This document shows positions 6,830 through 13,372 of a DNA stretch of 13,945 bases, piece by piece (position 1 is the first letter of the stretch; the number at the start of each line of letters is the position of its first letter). The translations under genes were made by a program, and so were the position numbers. The stretch is taken from positions 1-13,945 of the forward strand of contig CAAEIR010000132.1 in NCBI GenBank assembly GCA_900756035.1. The letters are read 5' to 3'. The notes under the pieces are model-generated. The model was not told the DNA's origin, made no database searches, and was given only the letters and a program-made list of their open reading frames with translations. The stretch is from an uncultured Anaerostipes sp. (GTDB taxonomy: Bacteria > Bacillota > Clostridia > Lachnospirales > Lachnospiraceae).

Positions 6830-7396
6830 TTATAAATCCTCCTGTGATTTCTTTAAAAATGTATGTTTATTTGTCTTATATTTCTTGATCTTTTCAATTT
6901 TGAGATTCACATAATCCTCCTCTGCAATCCCAGTGTCCAAAGATGATTCTACGATCACAACCGTATCCTTTCCGCAGATCGGTGACCGGTCAAGCAAGGC
7001 GAGAACCTGCGGTTCCCACCCTTTTTTATAGGGCGGATCCATAAAAATATAATCAAATACCATTTCCTGCTGTTCAAGGCTTCCAATCGCCGACATCACA
7101 TCTGCCGGCATTACCACAGCTTTAGATTCCAGCTTCGTATATCTTAAATTTTCCCGAATACATGACAGGGCATTTTTTGCCTTTTCAACAAAACAGGCCT
7201 GAGCCGCTCCTCTGCTCAAAGCCTCGATTCCGATTCCACCACTTCCGGCAAACAAATCCAAAAACACACACCCCGCAACATCGTACTGAATCATATTAAA
7301 TAATGTTTCTTTTATCCGGTCCTGGGTAGGTCTTGTATCCATTCCTTCAATAGTTTTTAATTTTAAACTCCTTGCACTTCCTGATATGACTCTCAT
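6830..7396 (-). CDS. rsmD: 16S rRNA (guanine(966)-N2)-methyltransferase
   Basis: A 188-residue SAM-dependent methyltransferase that modifies G966 (E. coli numbering) of 16S rRNA in the small subunit. Seen in order: the N-terminal RVISGSARSLKL and RPTQDRIKETLFN blocks typical of RsmD, SAM-binding motif I DLFAGSGGIGIEALSRGA (47-64), and the catalytic DPPY motif (120-123). It is first in an operon with coaD and the coiled-coil gene. AAGGA lies about ten bases before the ATG at 7396, and a good promoter lies at 7426-7453. Confidence 0.97.
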   Translation of the reverse strand: MRVISGSARSLKLKTIEGMDTRPTQDRIKETLFNMIQYDVAGCVFLDLFAGSGGIGIEALSRGAAQACFVEKAKNALSCIRENLRYTKLESKAVVMPADVMSAIGSLEQQEMVFDYIFMDPPYKKGWEPQVLALLDRSPICGKDTVVIVESSLDTGIAEEDYVNLKIEKIKKYKTNKHTFLKKSQEDL

Positions 7397-7425
7397 AAAT
7401 TAACATTCCTTTTTGCTTTTCTTAT

Positions 7426-7453
7426 ATTTTAGTATATACAAAAATTTTGTCAA
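7426..7453 (-). promoter_or_regulatory. Sigma-A promoter for rsmD-coaD operon
   Basis: On the minus strand a perfect TTGACA (7448-7453) and TAAAAT (7426-7431, five of six) are 16 bases apart, 29 bases before the rsmD start and just after the spore-protein terminator. Confidence 0.7.
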
Positions 7454-7478
7454 CTAAGAAACGAAAAAAGCATACTCA

Positions 7479-7518
7479 AAATACCGGAATTCCTGTATTC
7501 CCAAGAATTCCGGCATTT
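7479..7518 (-). terminator. Probable terminator of spore protein gene
   Basis: Arms 7505-7518 and 7479-7492 form a 14-bp stem around ccggaattc, with one G-U pair on the minus strand that would be an A-C mismatch on the plus strand. The T-run on the minus side starts about nine bases later (7464-7469), so the U-tract is imperfect. It ends 32 bases after the gene and separates it from rsmD. Confidence 0.6.
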
Positions 7519-7549
7519 ATTTTTTTATCTTATGATCTTTGGTTTTGTC

Positions 7550-7771
7550 CTATCGGGACATTTCCTCTTCCTGTCTGCGGATCATTTTACGAACCATTTC
7601 TCCTCCGACAGATCCTGCCTGAGCAGTTGTCAGATGTCCGTTATATCCCTCTTTTAAGTCTACCCCGATTTCATTTGCGACCTCAAACTTAAATCTGTCT
7701 AATGCACCCCTTGCCTCCGGTACTTCGACTCTGTTTGTTCCTTTGCTTCTTGCTGAAGTTCGTTCTTCCAT
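7550..7771 (-). CDS. Alpha/beta-type small acid-soluble spore protein
   Basis: A 73-residue alpha/beta-type SASP, a protein that coats and protects forespore DNA against UV and heat and is degraded at germination. VEVPEARGALDRFKFEVANE is the first conserved block; its KFEVANEIG segment (28-36) corresponds to the GPR protease cleavage region. AQAGSVGGEMVRKMI (50-64) is the second DNA-binding block. GGAGG stands nine bases before the ATG. It is a single-gene unit with its own terminator and a forespore-type -10 element upstream. Clostridia usually carry several paralogues, so a specific ssp letter is not assigned. Confidence 0.96.
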   Translation of the reverse strand: MEERTSARSKGTNRVEVPEARGALDRFKFEVANEIGVDLKEGYNGHLTTAQAGSVGGEMVRKMIRRQEEEMSR

Positions 7772-7816
7772 GTTGAAAGTCCTCCATTTCTTTTGTCTTG
7801 TTTTTTGTTACAATCA

Positions 7817-7843
7817 TAGTATGTACCAAGACAAAAAAGATAC
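7817..7843 (-). promoter_or_regulatory. Possible sigma-G promoter for the spore protein
   Basis: On the minus strand CATACTA (7817-7823) matches the forespore sigma-G -10 consensus CATnnTA. Upstream, GTATC (7839-7843) resembles the -35 (gHATR) but at 15 bases rather than the usual 17-18, so only the -10 is convincing. It lies about 46 bases before the start codon. Confidence 0.45.
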
Positions 7844-7858
7844 TCTAGGAGTTTTTTC
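7832..7858. terminator. Weak possible terminator after acyP
   Basis: A-run, actc-tag-gagt, T-run: a short 4-bp core stem flanked by A and T tracts that could pair further. It lies 24-50 bases beyond the acyP stop on the minus strand and overlaps the proposed -35 of the spore gene. Its strength is doubtful. Confidence 0.25.
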
Positions 7859-7881
7859 ATAGACTGGCATTTTTTTCATTT

Positions 7882-8157
7882 TTAATGATAGCGCACATGA
7901 AATCCCTTTTCTCCTTCCACAAAAGGCCTCTCTTCCTTTTCGATCTGATCAATTCGGATAAACCGATTGCCTTCCTGCATCAATGAGAGAAACTGTTTTA
8001 TTTGAAGACCTGTCCCCTGAACTTCTGCCGTTACCGATCCATCTGCCATATTTTTTACCCATCCAGTCAAATGACATCGTTCCGCATTCATTGCTGCATA
8101 AAACCGAAATCCCACTCCCTGAACTCTTCCCGTAAACTTTAGATAAAATCGTTCCAT
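7882..8157 (-). CDS. acyP: Acylphosphatase
   Basis: A 91-residue cytosolic acylphosphatase that hydrolyses the carboxyl-phosphate bond of acyl phosphates such as acetyl or carbamoyl phosphate (EC 3.6.1.7). GRVQGVGFR (10-18) supplies the phosphate-binding loop and catalytic R18; GWVKNMADGSV supplies catalytic N36. An ATG six bases earlier (8163) is in frame, but the strong AGGAGG lies one base from it and seven bases from ATG 8157, so the inner start is preferred. The Shine-Dalgarno is just past the recG stop, so it is cotranscribed with recG. Acetyl phosphate made by Pta elsewhere in this window is a plausible substrate, but that is inference. Confidence 0.95.
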   Translation of the reverse strand: MERFYLKFTGRVQGVGFRFYAAMNAERCHLTGWVKNMADGSVTAEVQGTGLQIKQFLSLMQEGNRFIRIDQIEKEERPFVEGEKGFHVRYH

Positions 8158-8168
8158 AAACATTCCTC

Positions 8169-10199
8169 CTATAAATTTTTTGCAAGACTAATCTGCTTTT
8201 CCAAACGACTGTTGCGAAGTCTTGAAAAATCAAATCCTTCGTTCTTCAATTCTTTCACTGCATCCGCAGCCTGTTTCATAAGATCTGCATTGGTATAAAT
8301 ATCAGCCAGCACAAAATCCATCATTCCGCTTTGTCGAACCCCGAAAAAGTCCCCGGGGCCTCTTAACTTTAAATCTTCATTTGCAATATAAAATCCGTCA
8401 TTCGATCGATTCAGTACTTCCAGACGCTGCATGGTTTCTTTCTTTTTTGATCCGGTCATAAAAATGCAATAAGACTGATGCCGTCCTCTTCCTACACGGC
8501 CTCTGAGCTGATGCAGCTGTGCAAGACCGAATCTCTCAGCATTTTCTACCATCATTACCGTGGCATTTGGAACATTAACACCAACCTCCACAACCGTAGT
8601 AGAGACCAAAACATCAATCGAACCCTCAGAAAATTCATCCATAACGTTTTGTTTCCTGTCCGCTTTCATTTTCCCGTGGAGATAGCTTATTCTGACCGAT
8701 GGAGGCAGATTGCTTTTTAACATTTCTGCATATTGAATAACGTTCTCTCCCTCCATTGCCTCACTCTCCTCCACCATAGGACAGATGACATAAACCTGCC
8801 TTCCTTCCTGTACCTGTTTTGCGATAAACCGGTATGCAGTCGGTCGGTAACTGGTGTTTACAACACAGTTTTTAATAGGCAGACGCTCTGCCGGAACCTC
8901 ATCAATGATCGATACATCCAAGTCCCCGTAGAGAATGATCGCCAGAGTTCTCGGTATCGGTGTCGCACTCATAACCACCACATGCGGGCTCTCGCCTTTC
9001 AGAGAAAGGCTCTGTCTCTGCCGCACACCAAACCGGTGTTGCTCATCGGTAATTACGAGAGCAAGACTGTCATAGATTACTTTTTCTTGAATCACCGCAT
9101 GCGTCCCTATGACAATATCTATCTGATGTTCACGAATCGCCTCATATATCTCACGTTTTTCTTTCGCCTTAGTAGAACCTGTTAAAAGCGCCGTCCGGAT
9201 CTGAAACGGAGCCAACAGTTCCTGAAACGTCTCATAATGCTGACTGGCAAGAACCTCTGTCGGCGCCATCAAAACACCCTGATATCCTGCCTTTGCGCAC
9301 ATCAGAAGCAAAATCACTGCAAGAATCGTCTTCCCGGATCCTACGTCCCCCTGAACTAAGCGGTTCATCACTTTGCCGGATGCCATATCCGCTGCCATCT
9401 CATTAAGAGCACGCTGCTGTGCTCCTGTCAGATCATAAGGCAGCTTACGGATAAGTTCCTTCGCCTCCTGACATACCGGAACAACATATCCCTCTTCCTT
9501 TTCTCTTTCTCCGGAAGAAATCATATGCATGGCAGAAATAAAAATAAAAAACTCATCAAAGATCAATCTCTTCTTCGCTTCAATCAATTGGCTTTTTGAC
9601 TCTGGAAAATGAATATTCCAGATAGCATCACTGTAATTCATCGGATGATATTCTGACAGAACTGACTCCGGAAGATATTCCGGAATTGCTTTTATATAAC
9701 CCTCTGTCTGACGAATAGCCTTTGACACCGTTTTATTAGTAAGTCCTGTAGTCAACGGATACACCGGCTGCAGCGTTTCCTGTTTCTTCTCGTAATCTTC
9801 TTGTGTAAAGATTTCAGGATGTTCCATTGTGATACGACCATTTTTGAAAATCGGGGTTCCGCAGAAAATATAATCTCTTCCTCGATGAAGTTGTTTTTTC
9901 AAATAGGGCATATTGTACCACACAAGAGATATCGTACCTGTCTGATCTCTTCCGACACAGGTCACCAGTTTCACCCTCCGCACATACTGAATATGAATCT
10001 CCGAATCGATGCGCACAAGCACAGATACCCTTTGTCCGACTTCCAGATCACAAATATCCTTTGGATTTTCATAAGTCAGATAATATCTGGGATACATTGT
10101 AATCAGACTATCTACATTACGAATCCCAAGTCTTCCAAAAGCGGAGGCCGTTTTCTCCCCGACTCCTTTCAATTCTATGATATTTGTCATTCCATCCAT
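8169..10199 (-). CDS. recG: ATP-dependent DNA helicase RecG
   Basis: A 676-residue branch-migration helicase that processes stalled replication forks and recombination intermediates. The N-terminal region (about 1-150) holds the helix-hairpin-like KGVGEKTASAFGRLGI and the OB-fold wedge. The helicase core shows Walker A GDVGSGKT (284-291), DEQH box (385-388), SATP (411-414) and RGRVGRG (566-572). LHGKMKADRK and VVEVGVNVPNA complete the expected motif set. The frame opens at 10226, but AGAGG is seven bases before ATG 10199; a third ATG at 10190 is possible. It follows the fakA terminator and repeat copy 2, and I found no clear promoter for it. The yloU-yloV-recG order is shared with B. subtilis. 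Confidence 0.97.
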   Translation of the reverse strand: MDGMTNIIELKGVGEKTASAFGRLGIRNVDSLITMYPRYYLTYENPKDICDLEVGQRVSVLVRIDSEIHIQYVRRVKLVTCVGRDQTGTISLVWYNMPYLKKQLHRGRDYIFCGTPIFKNGRITMEHPEIFTQEDYEKKQETLQPVYPLTTGLTNKTVSKAIRQTEGYIKAIPEYLPESVLSEYHPMNYSDAIWNIHFPESKSQLIEAKKRLIFDEFFIFISAMHMISSGEREKEEGYVVPVCQEAKELIRKLPYDLTGAQQRALNEMAADMASGKVMNRLVQGDVGSGKTILAVILLLMCAKAGYQGVLMAPTEVLASQHYETFQELLAPFQIRTALLTGSTKAKEKREIYEAIREHQIDIVIGTHAVIQEKVIYDSLALVITDEQHRFGVRQRQSLSLKGESPHVVVMSATPIPRTLAIILYGDLDVSIIDEVPAERLPIKNCVVNTSYRPTAYRFIAKQVQEGRQVYVICPMVEESEAMEGENVIQYAEMLKSNLPPSVRISYLHGKMKADRKQNVMDEFSEGSIDVLVSTTVVEVGVNVPNATVMMVENAERFGLAQLHQLRGRVGRGRHQSYCIFMTGSKKKETMQRLEVLNRSNDGFYIANEDLKLRGPGDFFGVRQSGMMDFVLADIYTNADLMKQAADAVKELKNEGFDFSRLRNSRLEKQISLAKNL

Positions 10200-10238
10200 T
10201 TGTCTTCCTCTTTTTCTTTGACTCATTGCCAGGACAAA

Positions 10239-10252
10239 GCGGACAAGTCCGC
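10239..10252. repeat. Small perfect inverted repeat in the recG leader
   Basis: gcggacaagtccgc is a perfect 14-base palindrome able to form a 5-bp stem with a four-base loop (CUUG on the minus strand), 40 bases upstream of the recG start. Function unknown; no T-run follows it. Confidence 0.4.
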
Positions 10253-10281
10253 ATCAAATTCCCTCTATCCCTCAATATTTG

Positions 10282-10415
10282 AGAGACTTACTCCGCTTTG
10301 CGCGCCAGATGCAGACTGCGAAAGCAGTCATATTTCTTCTTGCATCTGGTCGCATCCTACGCGGAGCGATTTTTCATACCATAGGAAGTTCGGAGAACTT
10401 TTCTATGGTATGAAA
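10282..10415 (+). repeat. Structured dispersed repeat, copy 2
   Basis: Second copy of the element at the window's left edge. Six of the first 131 positions differ. Two are in unpaired bases. The other four fall in the long 3' hairpin and keep it paired: one T-A pair in copy 1 is C-G here (10375 with 10412), one T-G becomes C-G, and one G-C becomes G-T. This pattern argues for selection on structure. It lies between the fakA terminator and recG, so on the minus strand it would form part of any long recG leader. Left boundary uncertain. Confidence 0.88.
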
Positions 10416-10420
10416 ACAAA

Positions 10421-10441
10421 AATCCCGCATAAAGCGGGATT
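10421..10441. terminator. Intrinsic terminator after fakA
   Basis: aatcccgc-ataaa-gcgggatt is a perfect 8-bp stem. On the minus strand it is followed by tttgtttt, right after the fakA stop, so it ends the asp23-fakA unit. On the plus strand it is followed by cttttatt and could work in that direction too. Confidence 0.85.
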
Positions 10442-10444
10442 CTT

Positions 10445-12097
10445 TTATTCTACGGATAAAAGGAAGTAATAAATCGGCTGTCCTCCATATTCCAGTTGTA
10501 CATCACAGTCCGGATAAGCCTCTTCCGCCTGCTCAAGCAGTGCTTCTGCCTGTTCTTTGGTTGTATCTTGTCCATAGTAAATACAAATCAATTCACTATC
10601 CTCGTCTACCATCTGATCCAACAGTTCCAACGTCACATCAGGTACACTCGCTCCAACTTTTTTAATTCCTTCATCATCAATTCCCATGATATCATCGATT
10701 TTAATTTCCATGCCATTAACGGAAGTATTACGAACAGCATAGGTCACTTCTCCAGTCTTGACAAATTCGATAATATCTTTCATATTCTCTTCGTTCGTCT
10801 CTGCATCCTGTTCCGGTTCAAATCCAATAATCGCAGAGAGACCCTGCGGAACTGTCGTTGTCGGGATAATCACAACCTTTTTATCTTCAATCAAAGACTG
10901 TGCCTGTGTTGCTGCCAAAATAATATTCTTATTATTCGGAAGGACAAAGACTGTATCTGCATGAACCTTCTCAATGGCATTCAGCATATCTTCCGTACTC
11001 GGATTCATGGTCTGTCCGCCTTCAATCAGATAATCTACACCAAGACTTCGGAAAATCTCATTCATTCCATCTCCAATTGATACGGCAACAAATCCATAAT
11101 CTTTTCTTGGTTCTTCTGCCTGCTCCTCGTTCACCGACGAATCTTCCTTCGTATCAAGTCCGAGTCGTTCTCTGTGTTCCTCTCTCATGTTATCAATCTT
11201 CATGTTGGTAAGCTCACCGTAAGACAATCCTTTTTCGATGGCTTTTCCCGGATGATTGGTGTGTACATGAACTTTGACAATCTCTTCATCTGCCACAACA
11301 ACAATGGAATCTCCAATTCCGGTCAGAAATGCTTTAAATTCCTGCTCTTCTTTCTGAGTCAGTTCCTTCTTGGTCATCACAATAAATTCCGTACAATAAC
11401 CAAACTTAATATCTTCTTCTGAAACCGGCTGCTCTGATACCGCCGGCTGTTTTGAAGCTTTCGGTACTGCTGAAAGATCAACTTCTTTTCCTCTGAGCAC
11501 ATCCACAGTTCCACTCAGAAACTCTACCAGACCCTGTCCACCGGAATCCACGACTCCGGCTTCTTTTAACACCGGCAGCATCTCCGGTGTCTGCTTCAAA
11601 ATCGCATTCGCTTCTTTCATTACGATCTCTGCAAACTTCTCAAAATCATCGGTTGTTCTTGCACAGCGGACTGCCTTCTCTGCCGTTACTTTCGCTACCG
11701 TAAGAATCGTTCCCTCTTTCGGTTTCATAACCGCTTTATAAGCAGTATCTACCGCATTTTTAAATCCTAATGCCACTGTCTCGGTCGTGAGAACTTCCTC
11801 ATTCTTTACGCCTTTATAAAAGCCTCTGAACAACTGTGACAAAATAACACCGGAATTTCCTCTTGCTCCCCTTAAGGAACCGCTGGACAATCCTCTTGTG
11901 ACTTCTTTTATCGTTACTTCCGGAGTATTTGCAACTTCTTTCACTGCCGCTAAAGCGGTCATTGTCATATTCGTTCCCGTATCGCCATCCGGCACCGGAA
12001 ACACGTTCAATTCGTTAATATATTCTTTATGTGCTTCTAGCCGCTTCGCTCCACCAATTAACATCTTCTGCAGCAATGCCGCATCTATCTGATTCAT
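10445..12097 (-). CDS. fakA: DAK2-domain fatty acid kinase subunit FakA-like (YloV)
   Basis: A 550-residue protein of the YloV/FakA family. FakA is the ATP-binding subunit that, with a FakB fatty-acid carrier, makes acyl phosphate from exogenous fatty acids for phospholipid synthesis. The N-terminal DhaL/DAK2 domain shows NVFPVPDGDTGTNM (31-44), whose aspartates bind Mg-ATP, then GLSSGSLRGARGNSGVI and VVDSGGQGLVEF. A linker near residues 220-235 is followed by a middle domain and a C-terminal DegV-like region. No fakB is in the window. Start: ATG 12097 has GGAGG eleven bases upstream and aligns with known FakA N-termini; ATG 12115 is in frame but lacks a good site. It lies 27 bases after the Asp23-family gene, in the same operon. 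Confidence 0.92.
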   Translation of the reverse strand: MNQIDAALLQKMLIGGAKRLEAHKEYINELNVFPVPDGDTGTNMTMTALAAVKEVANTPEVTIKEVTRGLSSGSLRGARGNSGVILSQLFRGFYKGVKNEEVLTTETVALGFKNAVDTAYKAVMKPKEGTILTVAKVTAEKAVRCARTTDDFEKFAEIVMKEANAILKQTPEMLPVLKEAGVVDSGGQGLVEFLSGTVDVLRGKEVDLSAVPKASKQPAVSEQPVSEEDIKFGYCTEFIVMTKKELTQKEEQEFKAFLTGIGDSIVVVADEEIVKVHVHTNHPGKAIEKGLSYGELTNMKIDNMREEHRERLGLDTKEDSSVNEEQAEEPRKDYGFVAVSIGDGMNEIFRSLGVDYLIEGGQTMNPSTEDMLNAIEKVHADTVFVLPNNKNIILAATQAQSLIEDKKVVIIPTTTVPQGLSAIIGFEPEQDAETNEENMKDIIEFVKTGEVTYAVRNTSVNGMEIKIDDIMGIDDEGIKKVGASVPDVTLELLDQMVDEDSELICIYYGQDTTKEQAEALLEQAEEAYPDCDVQLEYGGQPIYYFLLSVE

Positions 12098-12124
12098 CCT
12101 TTTCTTTGCCTCCATATTTCTACA

Positions 12125-12481
12125 TTATCCAATATCTTTTACGCCTTCAACGTAAATGTTAATCCGCTCTACTTCCAGGCTGGTAAATTCTTCCACCCGG
12201 TATTTTACAGATTCCATAAGATTGCTGGCAACAGTAGAAATAGAAACACCATAAGATACAATAATATGGAAGTCAATTGTGATCTTATTATTATTTACAG
12301 AAACGAATACACCCTTGCGGATATTATCCCTGGTGAGAAGCTTGGCAATCCCATCTTTTACATTGACCATTGCCATGCCAACGATACCAAAACACCCAAG
12401 GGCACAAATCCCTGCATATTTTGCAATCACCTGATTTTCAATGGAAATTTCTCCATTCCTTGTATTCATATGTCCTTTCAT
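12125..12481 (-). CDS. Asp23/Gls24 family envelope stress protein (YloU-like)
   Basis: A 118-residue member of the Asp23/Gls24 family (DUF322). The N-terminal GEISIENQVIAKYAGICALGCFGIVGM region and the C-terminal VEEFTSLEVERINIYVEGV block are the conserved parts. In S. aureus Asp23 is membrane-associated through a partner and linked to envelope stress; the role of the YloU subgroup next to fakA is not established. GGAGG is eight bases before ATG 12481; a second ATG four codons in is less well placed. It heads the operon with fakA, driven by the promoter at 12519-12547, and is divergent from rpmB, as in B. subtilis. Confidence 0.93.
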   Translation of the reverse strand: MKGHMNTRNGEISIENQVIAKYAGICALGCFGIVGMAMVNVKDGIAKLLTRDNIRKGVFVSVNNNKITIDFHIIVSYGVSISTVASNLMESVKYRVEEFTSLEVERINIYVEGVKDIG

Positions 12482-12518
12482 AAATTATACCTCCAAACGA
12501 GAATTCATATACAATATG

Positions 12519-12547
12519 AGTATACCTTATCCTTTGAAATCCGTCCA
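12519..12547 (-). promoter_or_regulatory. Sigma-A promoter for asp23-fakA
   Basis: On the minus strand TATACT (12519-12524, five of six) has TGGACG (12542-12547) 17 bases upstream. It lies 38 bases before the start of the Asp23-family gene, back to back with the rpmB promoter. Confidence 0.6.
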
Positions 12548-12587
12548 CCCCAAAGGTAAAAGAATTAAAAGAAAAGCAAATTTCATC

Positions 12588-12616
12588 TTGATTTTTAGAA
12601 ATCAATCTGTTAGAAT
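12588..12616 (+). promoter_or_regulatory. rpmB promoter with overlapping dyad
   Basis: TTGATT (12588-12593) and TAGAAT (12611-12616) are 17 bases apart, and tg at 12608-12609 gives an extended -10. ttgattt-ttag-aaatcaa (12588-12605) is a perfect 7-bp inverted repeat covering the -35 and half the spacer, a typical place for a repressor operator. Confidence 0.65.
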
Positions 12617-12675
12617 GTAATAGTTGTCGAGCCTGGAATGTAACAGGGATAAGATTGGAAGAAGGAGGTGCTAAC

Positions 12676-12861
12676 ATGGCAAAATGTGCTATTTGTGGCA
12701 AAGGTGCTCATTTTGGAAACGCAGTGAGCCATTCACATAGAAGATCAAACAAAATGTGGAAATCAAATATTAAATCCGTAAAAGTAAAAGTAAATGGTGC
12801 AGCAAAGAAAATGTACGTTTGTACTTCATGCTTAAGATCTGGTAAGGTTGAGCGTGCATAG
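12676..12861 (+). CDS. rpmB: 50S ribosomal protein L28
   Basis: A 61-residue large-subunit protein. MAKCAICGKGAHFGNAVSHS is the family N-terminus, and C4/C7 with C49/C52 form the zinc-binding pairs of the cysteine-containing L28 form. The frame opens at 12655, but AAGGAGG stands seven bases before ATG 12676, giving the normal length. It is a single-gene unit with its own promoter and terminator, divergent from the asp23-fakA operon, an arrangement conserved in Firmicutes. Confidence 0.97.
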   Translation: MAKCAICGKGAHFGNAVSHSHRRSNKMWKSNIKSVKVKVNGAAKKMYVCTSCLRSGKVERA

Positions 12862-12893
12862 GCATTTACAATTTATTTAATATAGAACCACAA

Positions 12894-12923
12894 AAGAGCC
12901 ATTATCGTGATGGTTCTTTTTTT
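12894..12923 (+). terminator. Intrinsic terminator of rpmB
   Basis: aagagccatta (12894-12904), loop tcg, then tgatggttctt (12908-12918) form an 11-bp stem with two G-U pairs. Seven consecutive T (12917-12923) follow. The wobble pairs favour the plus strand. It lies 33 bases after the rpmB stop. Confidence 0.85.
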
Positions 12924-12934
12924 GTTTCACTTTT

Positions 12935-13072
12935 TCAATGAAAAAAAAGACAATATGCAGCTACAACACAACCAAATCCTATGATAATCTGCGTCAAACT
13001 TCGATCAATACAAAGCCCCGCCAGCAGTCCAACCCCAAAAAAGAAAAACGAAATTCCCCACACACGCTTCAT
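12935..13072 (-). CDS. Predicted 45-residue two-helix membrane peptide
   Basis: ATG at 13072 follows GGAG by nine bases and opens a 45-codon frame ending in TGA at 12935. The product begins MKRVWGISFFFFGVGLLAGL. It has two hydrophobic stretches, about residues 4-22 and 27-44, joined by a short polar turn (DRSLTQ), and three cysteines. The composition is that of a tiny hairpin membrane protein rather than random translation, although the T-rich DNA could inflate hydrophobicity. I do not recognise a family. It lies between the gerW terminator and the rpmB terminator, convergent with rpmB. A weak upstream promoter (TTGAAC then TATTAT only 14 bases apart) is not convincing. Confidence 0.5.
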   Translation of the reverse strand: MKRVWGISFFFFGVGLLAGLCIDRSLTQIIIGFGCVVAAYCLFFH

Positions 13073-13131
13073 ACACTTATTCTCCAGACACTTCTCATAA
13101 TACAATCTATGCACTGGTTCAAAATACGTGC

Positions 13132-13158
13132 AAAAAAAGAATCCTGATTACAGAATTC
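13132..13158 (-). terminator. Intrinsic terminator of the gerW operon
   Basis: On the minus strand gaattctg-taat-caggattc forms an 8-bp stem with one G-U pair (arms 13151-13158 and 13139-13146) and runs directly into seven T (13132-13138). It lies about 210 bases beyond the gerW stop, so the gerW transcript includes the repeat element at 13169-13372. Confidence 0.75.
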
Positions 13159-13168
13159 CTTTTTACAA

Positions 13169-13372
13169 ACTTGTTGGGGATACGATGTCCCTTTCAAGAA
13201 CCTCTTTTCTCTTTTCCAAACGCCAGCAGTTTACTTCTTGATCCATCCTATTCCCAACAATGCCCTGTGAGGACGCCGGCACTTAACGAGTTCTAGCAAA
13301 TGTGACGAACGAGTTTTGTTCCGCTGCGTCCGAGTGGAGCGAAAGCGTACTTGTTGGGGATACGATGGATCA
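13169..13372. repeat. Composite direct and inverted repeat element after gerW
   Basis: acttgttggggatacgatg occurs at 13169-13187 and exactly 180 bases later at 13349-13367. A 22-base inverted copy at 13239-13260 matches 13351-13372 at 20 of 22 positions and matches the first copy at 15 of 17. An inner pairing ggacgc/gcgtcc (13271-13276, 13326-13331) and two aacgag boxes lie inside. The right arm ends precisely on the gerW stop codon. The interval holds no gene. It could be a small mobile element with terminal inverted repeats, or an RNA able to fold two ways. Confidence 0.7.

Noticed and set aside
9801..10469. 222-codon plus-strand open frame across the recG start and repeat copy 2
   Set aside because: It is antisense to recG for much of its length, then runs through the structured repeat and terminator; no ribosome binding site and no recognisable protein motif.
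10496..11080. 194-codon plus-strand frame inside fakA
   Set aside because: Fully antisense to a well-recognised gene, with no start signal; typical shadow frame.
12938..13147. 69-codon plus-strand open frame after rpmB
   Set aside because: No Shine-Dalgarno before its ATG, composition is low-complexity K/N/T/Q, and it begins after the rpmB terminator; the opposite strand holds a better supported small gene.
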